From contig JAAXQD010000106.1 in NCBI GenBank assembly GCA_012974475.1, positions 1 to 17,450 of the forward strand: a DNA stretch of 17,450 bases, in the 5' to 3' direction. A program made the position numbers and the translations under genes. This DNA comes from Desulfobacterales bacterium. Lineage in GTDB: Bacteria > Desulfobacterota > Desulfobacteria > Desulfobacterales > UBA11574. How positions within the stretch are numbered: the first letter of the stretch is position 1; each line of letters begins with the position of its first letter. Below are positions 6,929 through 15,300 of this stretch, piece after piece. The notes below the pieces were generated by a model. That model had not been told where the DNA came from. It saw only the letters and a program-made list of their open reading frames with translations, and made no database searches.

Positions 6929-6934
6929 ATAGAT

Positions 6935-6963
6935 AACATATATTCCCGTTTTGGGAATGTCAA
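6935..6963 (-). promoter_or_regulatory. Sigma70 promoter of the toxin-antitoxin pair
   Basis: On the minus strand a perfect TTGACA (6958-6963) is followed after exactly 17 bp by TATGTT (6935-6940, 4 of 6 to consensus). Transcription would start about at the toxin ATG (6928). Operator 1 fills the spacer. Confidence 0.7.
6942..6958. promoter_or_regulatory. Operator 1 of the toxin-antitoxin promoter
   Basis: Dyad ATTCCC-N5-GGGAAT (arms 6942-6947 and 6953-6958) lies exactly between the -35 and -10 boxes, so a bound repressor would block RNA polymerase. It shares its TTCCC-N5-GGGAA core with operator 2. The HigA-type antitoxin is the obvious candidate ligand. Confidence 0.75.
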
Positions 6964-6968
6964 CAATT

Positions 6969-6983
6969 TTCCCATAATGGGAA
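6969..6983. promoter_or_regulatory. Operator 2 of the toxin-antitoxin promoter
   Basis: Perfect dyad TTCCCAT-A-ATGGGAA, with the same TTCCC-N5-GGGAA core as operator 1. It is centred 26 bp from it, just upstream of the -35 box. Two sites at this spacing suggest cooperative binding of antitoxin dimers. Confidence 0.7.
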
Positions 6984-7086
6984 CATATTATTTCAAATAG
7001 GGTCTTAAATGTGTGGCTGGCAAATTGAAGAAAAAAATCAATCTGCAGTTGATTAGAACTATATCGAATCACAATTAGGACGAATT

Positions 7087-7141
7087 AGTCGGTATTTTCA
7101 CCCCGCTGATTCCTGAGATAGCCGACTGAAAGGTGAAAATA
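7087..7141. repeat. Interleaved inverted repeats upstream of the toxin promoter
   Basis: TATTTTCACC (7093-7102) and GGTGAAAATA (7132-7141) are perfect 10-bp arms. AGTCGG (7087-7092), directly before the first arm, pairs with CCGACT (7122-7127), which lies inside the loop. The order A-B-A'-B' means the two stems cross, so they exclude each other or form a pseudoknot. Confidence 0.5.
7098..7114 (+). repeat. Right copy of the direct repeat flanking the toxin-antitoxin pair
   Basis: TCACC, three bases, then CTGATTCCT. This matches the left copy at 5162-5175, about 1.94 kb away, in the same orientation. Confidence 0.4.
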
Positions 7142-7163
7142 TCATCCCCCTCAAAAACCTTCG

Positions 7164-7178
7164 ATATGTCTGACATAT
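7164..7178. repeat. Perfect 15-bp dyad, possible operator
   Basis: ATATGTC-T-GACATAT is a perfect 7-1-7 dyad about 86 bp beyond the oleB stop. The symmetry is typical of helix-turn-helix binding sites; no adjacent promoter is evident. Confidence 0.4.
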
Positions 7179-7264
7179 GGGAAAACTAAGTTTCTCACAA
7201 TAGCTTCCGTCAGCAAATTTTCATTGAGATAGATTTCAAGGATAATTGCCGGTTGGAAGAAGAA

Positions 7265-8179
7265 TCAACTATAATATTTCAGAAAATCTTTAACCAGGAG
7301 CAAAATTTCGTCAGGCTTATCTTCAAGAACATAGTGACCCGCATCTGTAAAAGTTTTCACTTTTGCATGGGGAAAACGACGTTGCCACTCTAAACGGTAA
7401 TCTTCGTCAAAAACAAAATCATGCTCACCCCAGCAGATGAGCATGGGAATGTGACTCAGTTTATACAGGTTGTCATCCACATATCGGACCAGGCGATAAC
7501 TTGGATCATCTTCTCTAACAGGAATATCCTGAACAAACTTCAAGGTCGCAATTCTATTTTGCCAGCTGTTGTAGGGGGCTACAAGACCCGATTTAACATC
7601 CTTTGGAAGCTTTTTGTAAGACGCCATGAAAAGCGCACCATAGGCAAAAAGATTGAAACCGAGTACGGCCAGGGTTGCAAACGGCTTGATATTTCGTATC
7701 ACCCGAAGTCTCATAGGTAGTGTTTTGCCCTTAGGGGGAAAAAAGGCCGCTGTATTCATAATGACGAATCGACGAATCCTTTCCGGAAATCTCAATGCAT
7801 AGGCCATGCCGATCATCCCACCCCAGTCATGGAGCACCAGTGTAATATTTTTATCGATCCCGAGGTGATCGAGAAGGTCTTCCAGATCGTCGACACGGCT
7901 TTTGAGCCGGTAATCGTACTGATGGACATCCGGTGTGTCCGACAGACCGCACCCGATATGATCCGGGACAATGGTCCGGAACCGTTCTGACAGGCCTTCG
8001 ACCAGTTTTCGGTAATAGAACGACCATGTGGGATTCCCGTGAATTATGACAACCGGGTCGCCCGCTCCTTCATCGAGGAAATGATAATTCAAACCGTTTA
8101 TGTCCATGTAATGGGATTTAAACGGGTAAAGGTGACGAAACTTCGAAATATCGATCTCTTTATTTTTCTTCATTACCAT
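7265..8179 (-). CDS. oleB: OleB, beta-lactone decarboxylase (alpha/beta hydrolase)
   Basis: A 304-aa alpha/beta hydrolase of the haloalkane-dehalogenase-like group. HGNPTWSFYYRKL (47-59) supplies the oxyanion hole. D118 in LVLHDWGGMIG is the nucleophile elbow with Asp instead of Ser, D254 in CWGEHDFVFD is the probable acid and H282 in DAGHYVLED is the catalytic base. OleB family members use this Asp-His-Asp set to decarboxylate the beta-lactone from OleC, releasing the olefin. An ordinary dehalogenase would fit the motifs equally well, but the 7-bp overlap with oleA and the ole neighbours settle the call. Two near-adjacent starts exist (ATG 8179 and ATG 8173, two codons later). Either overlaps or abuts the oleA stop, so translation is coupled. 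The next ole gene, oleC, is 2.2 kb away because of the toxin-antitoxin insertion. Confidence 0.92.
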   Translation of the reverse strand: MVMKKNKEIDISKFRHLYPFKSHYMDINGLNYHFLDEGAGDPVVIIHGNPTWSFYYRKLVEGLSERFRTIVPDHIGCGLSDTPDVHQYDYRLKSRVDDLEDLLDHLGIDKNITLVLHDWGGMIGMAYALRFPERIRRFVIMNTAAFFPPKGKTLPMRLRVIRNIKPFATLAVLGFNLFAYGALFMASYKKLPKDVKSGLVAPYNSWQNRIATLKFVQDIPVREDDPSYRLVRYVDDNLYKLSHIPMLICWGEHDFVFDEDYRLEWQRRFPHAKVKTFTDAGHYVLEDKPDEILLLVKDFLKYYS

Positions 8180-9213
8180 CTGATTCCCAGCATCAGGCAG
8201 TTCAAGCCGCTGCCGATACCGAAAAAGCCGACCAAATCATTTTTAACCAGAAACTCCCGTTCTTTGGCAATGGCGGCCGTAATGGGGAGGGATACCGTGC
8301 CGATATTTCCCAGGTGCTTGAAGGTTGTAAAGTCCTTTTCTTTTGAAATGCCGATGGATTCAAGAATATTTTTCTGATGGGCTGCCCCCACCTGGTGGCA
8401 GATGACCTTGTCGGGCTTGTCATCGGGCCATGCGAGATTTTTCTTGAACGCTTTGTATGTTTCTATTCCAAGGGCGACACCGTGCTGCAGAACACCCACC
8501 GAATCGGTCTGCATGACATGTAGGCCGCTGGCCGGTATTCCGGTATCCGGTCCCCAGCGGCACAGTTTGTAATGTACAGTTGCATTTCTTACGACCCCGC
8601 CTAAAAGACGATGGCCGGTATCGGAAACAGTTGCATCGGTTAAAAGTACAGCCACAGCCCCTGAACCGCCGGTCAGTGTTGCAATGGTTTTTTTGAACAG
8701 GTCCATGTCTTTGGTTTCAAGGAGACGTTCAATGGTAAAATCGACAATCTGTCTTGCAGATTCACAAGACACGATGAGACCGGCTTCAATCTGGCCAAGG
8801 GCGATGGCATTTGCCGTTAAGATCATTCCGTTGAGTACGCCGAGACAAGCATTTGAAACATCGTAAATCTGGGTCTTGGGACCCAGTCCGAGGCCGTCGG
8901 ACACGGCGCATGCTGTTGCCGGTTCCAAATTGTCCCGGCAGACACCGCTGTAGATGAGCATGCCGATCTGTTCCAGAGACACAGAAGAAGCATCGACGGC
9001 TTTTTGGCCGGCTTTAATGGCCCCTTCGTGCATGGAGTAGCCCGGGTCCCAGAACCTTCGTTCCTGAATCCCGGTCAATGCCTCCAGCTGTCCTTTTTGA
9101 AAATGAAGGGCCTTATACACCGGTTCGAGGCGCGCTTCAATGTCATCGGATGTGATGATGTTGGGCGCCAGCTCGTAACCGAAGGCATCGATAAAAACAT
9201 TTGAATAAAGCAT
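8173..9213 (-). CDS. oleA: OleA, head-to-head acyl-CoA condensing enzyme (thiolase superfamily)
   Basis: A 346-aa FabH/thiolase-like condensing enzyme. The catalytic C123 lies in DVSNACLGVLNGM, H273 in ICHQVGAAH and N303 in LGNIGTVSLP. E97 in CRDNLEPATACA occupies the position of the glutamate that distinguishes OleA, where it acts as the base for non-decarboxylative Claisen condensation. The C-terminus GFFGIGSGLNCLMLGIRW is also typical. Known role: joining two long acyl-CoAs to a 2-alkyl-3-keto acid, the first committed step of long-chain olefin formation. It follows the PfaC-like synthase by 116 bp and overlaps oleB. Before the ATG only a minimal GAGT is seen 8 nt away, so the ribosome site is weak. 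FabH is an alternative by fold, but E97 and the operon argue against it. Confidence 0.93.
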   Translation of the reverse strand: MLYSNVFIDAFGYELAPNIITSDDIEARLEPVYKALHFQKGQLEALTGIQERRFWDPGYSMHEGAIKAGQKAVDASSVSLEQIGMLIYSGVCRDNLEPATACAVSDGLGLGPKTQIYDVSNACLGVLNGMILTANAIALGQIEAGLIVSCESARQIVDFTIERLLETKDMDLFKKTIATLTGGSGAVAVLLTDATVSDTGHRLLGGVVRNATVHYKLCRWGPDTGIPASGLHVMQTDSVGVLQHGVALGIETYKAFKKNLAWPDDKPDKVICHQVGAAHQKNILESIGISKEKDFTTFKHLGNIGTVSLPITAAIAKEREFLVKNDLVGFFGIGSGLNCLMLGIRW

Positions 9214-9255
9214 AAAAAATTACTCGCTCAAAGATAAAAGAAGTTTCCGATTAGA

Positions 9256-9275
9256 TGTTTTCGTTCAAGAAAACA
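9256..9275. repeat. Small dyad upstream of oleA
   Basis: TGTTTTC-N6-GAAAACA (arms 9256-9262 and 9269-9275) lies in the gap between the synthase gene and oleA, 43 bp before the oleA start. It could be an operator or an mRNA hairpin. It lacks a U-tract on the minus strand, so it is not a clear terminator. Confidence 0.3.
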
Positions 9276-9329
9276 CCATTGTTTTTATTTTTTCATTGAT
9301 AACCGTGTCCTCCGGACCCGGATATTTAC

Positions 9330-12300
9330 TTATATCGGTATCAATCGAAAACCGAAGTTTTCCATCTGATAAATATAGCGTCCGTCGACTTTCAGGAAAC
9401 CATTTGCGTATATGGCCGGCGTTGGTGTGTCAACAATTTTGGTGATCATTGCTTCCACTTCAATTCTCTTGTGTTCAGGGGTCACCTGCCCGCGGTAGGT
9501 CCAGCGATGCGGTTCGTCGGTGATCCATTCGAAGCGGTGGGTTTCCACCAGATGCTTCCACCGGTCCATTGCTGTGAATTTGACCAGTTGAAGAAACGAT
9601 TCGATTCCCAGCGAACCCGGGCAAACAGGGTCCTGGTAAAAATGCGCCTTGAAAAACCACTCCCTCGGATCGACGTCTTTGACCCCCCGAATAAAACCGA
9701 GGCCCTCGGGACCGCCGTCCGGAACATAAACATCGATCCTGTCGATCATGCGAAGCGCTCTTGCCGGCATCGACAGCGAAGGTGCGGGATGCGCATCCGG
9801 GTCGTCCGGAGAAAAGGGGGCGTCATCTTTAAAGCCGCAGGAACGGCTGCGTTTCAGTTCATCCGGGGAAGCGGCGTATGCCTGGCTTTCGGCGCCCCGG
9901 AGCCCAACCTGGTTGGACAGGGCCTGTTTTGAGAAAAAACCAAAATATGTGTCTCCCGAATAAACGGTTTCATTGGCCTGGAGGACCTTGAAATCGAAAT
10001 GCTCGATGATCATATCCGCGGCTTCGGAAACTTTGGTCATTCGGACACGTATGACCAAAGTTTGTTCTTCGGGAAAAATCGCTCGATGCAAAACGGCATT
10101 TCCACCCAGATTTCTGAATTTCAAGTCATTTTCACTTTTAAGGGCGGACCCCAGGTAAGCGGCCAGCCATCCGCAGGGCTGCAGTGCAATTTCGAGGAGT
10201 ATGCAAAGAGGCATGGAAGATGATCGGTCTGCTCTAAAATACCATGCATCCGGCGGAACTCGATATTCGGCTTCTATCCAGCCGCCCGGCTTTAAGACCC
10301 AGGGTTCGGGTTCTACGGCAACAATTTTATCCAAAAAAGAATATGGCGGGCCCGGGAGTCTGGCAATCAACCGTTCTTCATCGAACACTTCGTAAGGATT
10401 GCCAAATGCTTCGGAAGGCTTTCCAATGGCAAATGCCAGAATCTTGTCACGGTCAAAAAGGGCTGTTTTCGGATCCCGGGTCCCTGCCCTCTGTCTTCTG
10501 ATCTCTGTCTTCTGATCTCTGTCTTCTTTTTTCTCCCAGAAAGATTCGATGTCTTCCCGGGTAACATGGGTCATTTTCAGGGACATGTCTTTAAATGATA
10601 CGATAGGATGCCCGTCGGCATACATCCGTGCATCGGCGATGACATACGGTTCCGGTGCATACCCGAGCTCCTTTATGTCCACTTCATACCAGACGTGCCG
10701 GGTATCCGGTGTGACCGGCCCTCTGCATTTAAGGACGCTTTCAACCCCCTTCACAGGTTCGTAGCAGACGCCGGGTTTGGTGGTGACCCATCCCAGGCGC
10801 TGAATAAATACCCTGAGGGTGTGGGCACAGCATTCATACATCAACGTTCCGGGCATGACCATGTCATCCATGAAGTGGCAGGTTAGAAACCAGTCGTCGG
10901 GATGAATATCTGCCTCGGCACAAATCCGTCCAAGCCCATAACGTCCCCCTTCAGGATCCATCCGCAGAATTCGATGGATGAGTTTCATCCGGCCCCTGGG
11001 CAACCTCAGCGATTCAGGAAGATGGATGCCGTCAAAAAAGGGACCGAAGCATTTGGATAGTTCGCCGCGTCTCAGCGCTTCCACCGCTGCATCGTCGTAA
11101 CTTTCCGTGTAAAGCGGTACCAGATTTTTCCAGTCCAAAGGTTTTTTTCCGACAAGACTTCGGGTGTCTTCTTCGGTTAATAGGATTCCGCCTGAATTGC
11201 GAACCTCTTCTTCGGTAAAAAAACCTGCACACCCGTTGTACATGCTGATGAGATGAGAATCGCCGATATACCCTTCGAACTTGAAAAAGAATAGATAGGT
11301 TTCCCCCTGACGAGAGAAGTGGTCAATTTCGATTTCGTAGCGAATAACGTCACCCGGCTTGGGCAGGCCCCGGTGAAATTTCACCACGGCATCCAGGAGC
11401 CTGTAGCTTCTTTTTCCTTTGACCGCGTGGTCGATGCCCAGGTAGGCGCATAGAAAGAGGTCGGCCTGACCGGCTTCCACCGATATGCATACCGGCGCTC
11501 GACCCCCGTCCAAATACCATGCTCCCGGAAGCACGTCATGCTCTGTGACCACCCGTCCGGATTTCAGAGATCTTTTTTCACCCGTCACGGAAACAATCCG
11601 GTCCACCAGCATGAGCGGTTCGTCGGGCAGTCGAACCCTGACGTTGTATGTGTCGACAACGGCAAACTCCGGGCCCAGTACCTTGGCAACGGATCCGATG
11701 GCAAACTCCAGGCACATGTTCCGGTTAAACGCCGGCTCGGGCATAGGGCTCGGCGCATGGAGCAAAGCATCGGAAGCATCACTTGGCGTTATGGGCTTTG
11801 TACGTTGCTTTTTATCCTCATCTTCAGGAATATCGGAATAAAACTCCTGTGGTGCCAATTTGGGCAATGGTTCGCCATCAGAGAGGATGGTTTCAAGAAG
11901 ACGTGTCTGCGTGGCAAAGGTTTTCTCAAAGCCTTCGCGCAGCGTGTTCGAAAAATCGAGAAACGCCTTGTGGGCATCGGCTGTGGCCCTTGTACTTTCT
12001 GTTAGGCTGTTGATTATTTCCGAGTACTGAATGGGGCCCGACGTGATGGGCAGATCCTCCTTCAACAAGGGTACATCATGGGGGGCGGGGTGATGCAAAG
12101 ATTCCGCTTCTCCGGGCACACCGCCGTCTTTTAGTTTCGTTTCGTCCGCCGGTATTTCCCCGCTGCCTTTTGACCGCTGTGTCTCCACCGCTGTCCCGGG
12201 CAGGGCAGGGGACGGTGTTTTCCCCCCCACAACCCGCTTAATCTGAGGGCCTGATTTTTCCTTGAAAGCTTCACTGACGGTGGGAGGGTATGCATCGATT

Positions 12301-15300
12301 CCGTAGAGTTTGTCGAGATCTGCCGGGACTCTTTCCGAAATCAGAGCGCCCAGAAATTTAAGGATTGTCAGAGGGTCTTCTTCCCCGCGGCAACATGCTG
12401 AAACTGCCAGATGGGGTTTTTCATGGAGAATTGTTTTTATCATTCCTGTACAGGAAGCATGGGGTCCCATTTCAAGGAAGATTCGGATGCCGTCCTCATA
12501 GGCCTGATCGATGAGCGTTTTGAAATTAAAACCCGAAAGGGCCTGTTCCAGAATCGACGCTGCAGCGCTTTCACGGGTGGGACGGTAGGCGGATCCTTGT
12601 GCACAGCTGTAAAATTGGACGTTTTCCGGAGGGGCCGTGGGAAAAACGTGAAGCTTCTTGTAAGCTTCTGCAACCGGACCTGCGGCGTCACAATGAACCG
12701 TGACCACCCCTTGAAGAAAGACGGCGTCACAGCCCAGTTCCCGGATCACAGCCTCGACATGGTTTTGCATGCCGCCGATGACACACTGATCCGGCGTATT
12801 GATGATTAAAAGTTTTGCAAAGGGCCATTTGCCGATGATTTTGCGAACCCGATCCCCAGGGCGATTCACGACCGCAGCGCACCAATTGATATCCTCGTCG
12901 AATGGTATTTTCCATGCACGATGGGCGGCATTGCACGGACCTGAAAGTTCGGTGGTAAAGAGATCGGTGGCCAGCATCCTTTTTAACATTTCGCCCCGGT
13001 CCGGCCAGGCGCCCACGGCAAAAAGTCCTGCGGATTCCCCAAGGCTGTATCCGATAACCGCGGCGGATTTTATGCCGAAACTTTTGATGAGATTGGCCAT
13101 AACCCCGCCGTGAACCACCTGCCCGAATATCATATTTAAAGGGTCGGAAACGATCCTTTCATGGGCGGCCGTTTCCCATCCCGGCGCCCACGATGTTCTC
13201 CAGGGGACATAACAACCCGGGAGGAGCTGGGTTTTTAATTGAAGGGTTTCGGCGTCCATCGTTCGAAGAATCTCAGGCCACAGCACACCGATGCTTCTGC
13301 CCATGCCCACATAATGGTTGCCGGATCCCGGGAAAACAAACGCCGTCGCACCGTCAGGGCCCAAAGGGGAAGGGGCGTAACTGATACCCCCCGAACCGTT
13401 CATGTTCTGTTGGGTCTGGGACGATACGGCAGCTTGAGCCTCATGAATCGATGTTTCAAGTTGTGAAATGCGCCCGCCAACAATGGATACCGCAAATTTC
13501 TTATCCGAGTCCAATCTGTTTTTAAGATACCAGGATCTGGCCAAAGGTTCGATCTTTTCATCCATGGTCAAATCTTTTTTTTCAGAAGAAGATAAAGGGT
13601 CATCTCGGCCCGGAGCGTCTTTAAGATGAGCGCTTAGGGCACGCAGACCTTCGATCAGCTCGTTTTTACCGTTTCCCTCCACCACAAAAAGTCCCGGTGT
13701 CATAAAACCCAGGGGTCTTTTTCTTTCTTTTTCGATTGTTTCAGGCATCCTTTCGGAAAGCCCATATTCAAACCCTTCGAGGATGACATGCATGCAGTTT
13801 CCGTCTGTGGTCATGGCGCCGGTACATGCCTTGCGAGGACCGTCTTTTCTATCTCTCATCCAGTATTGGGCAAAGGCCGGCATATGGAATGTCTCGTTTT
13901 GCCATACGGGTTCGCCGGGTTCCGTAAAGTTCGTTAACGGCGGGATGATCTCCTGATACAGGCAAAGGCTGGTTTTGACCAGTGATGCCAGACCGGCAGC
14001 AGCCCCTGCATGTCCGATATTCGGTTTTACGGACCCGATGGCACACGGTGTTTTGGGGTCGGTAAAATATGCATTCAGGGCTTCTGATTCAATCCGGTCT
14101 TCCATGGGGTTGCCGCTGCCATGGGTCTCGAAAAAACTGACGGAAGCGGGTGAAATGCCGGCATCTTTAAAGGATCGTTTCAGCGACAGAACATAGGCAT
14201 TCTTTGACGGCGCATGGGTCTGAACACCGCCGCCCCCCGCCTTTCCGATCCCTTTGATCACAGAATAGATCCTGTCGCCGTCTTTTATGGCCCGGTCGAG
14301 CCTTTTGAGAACCAGCGCCGCAGCACCTTCGCCGGGAAGCGTCCCATCCGCCGAGCGATCGAAAGGGCTGATTTTGGGATGTGTCGTAAAGGGACGTATC
14401 CGGCTGGCGGTGACGACACTGCGAACATCGCCGCAAAGATCCACCGCCCCCACAAGCACAACTTCGGTCTCTTCCTGCTGCAACGATCGGACCCCGATTT
14501 CAAGGGCTTTCAGACCCGAGGCCGCTTCATTGGACACGACGTAGCTGGGTCCTCCGAAACGAAATTCCCTGGCGATCCTGCTGGCAATGATGCCGCCCAG
14601 GGCGCCCAAGGTTCGCGTGGCGGTGAGCGGCGGACACAATCCATCCTGCAACGACGCCAGCCATCGGGCTGTTTTTGTCCCGTCATCGAGATTTAAGCCA
14701 AGATCGCTTCTTTTTTTCCAATTCCCAACGCGGTTATGCAGGTTCCACCGGAGGTGAAAATCGGTGGCTTCGAAATCAAAGTCGATGCCGATGACGGCCC
14801 CCATGCCCGGCCGGTCTTCTCTAAGGGGGAGTCCGGCATCGTTCATGGCATCGGCTGAAACTTTAAGCATCAATAGATGTTGGATAAGGATATCCGGAAT
14901 TTCATTGGGCGGTATTCGAAAATCTCTGATGTTCAGAAGGAGTTCCGTCATGAACCCCCCCCATTGGGCCTGTCCATTCAGGTGCATGTCGGCGATGGGG
15001 TCGCACCCGTTCCATCGGTGTTTCGGCCTTCTTGCAATGATCGATTCTCCCCGGAAAATTGTTTCCTGAAATTCTTTCAAAGATGTCAAGGGACCGAAAA
15101 CAGACGCCATGCCGATAATCGCCACCGGAGGCTGCCGGGTCGATGATTGATGATGGACCGTCGATGCACGACCGTCGTCGGCGTGCAATGGAATGTCCGA
15201 TGGAATGGAGACGGCTGAATGTTGAAAATCGTCGGTTTCCGATGGACATTTTTTAATTTCAGGATCCCATTCTTCAAAAAGCAGGTGGCTGTTTATTCCG

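Larger units (their letters stand above)
6929..7264. other. Intergenic region between oleB and the toxin gene
   Basis: These 336 bp hold no supported gene. They contain the toxin-antitoxin promoter with two operators (6935-6983), interleaved inverted repeats (7087-7141), the right copy of the flanking direct repeat (7098-7114) and a perfect 15-bp dyad (7164-7178). No clear terminator follows oleB. Confidence 0.6.

Noticed and set aside
6929..7072. N-terminal extension of the toxin gene to 7072
   Set aside because: It would translate through the promoter and both operators, and HigB-type toxins start near MRVF.
9303..9321. Hairpin CCG-T-GTCC-TCC-GGAC-C-CGG after the synthase gene as a terminator
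   Set aside because: The short stem with a mismatch has no U-tract on the minus strand, and oleA follows closely, so termination is not supported.
10489..10527. Possible CRISPR-like short repeats
   Set aside because: The units are 7 bp and contiguous with no spacers, so this is a tandem heptamer tract, not a CRISPR array.
11870..12060. Possible ACP domain between AT and DH1 of the synthase
   Set aside because: The NSL motif there lacks the (L/G)DS(L/I) phosphopantetheine context; the segment resembles the helical post-AT linker of Pfa/Hgl proteins.
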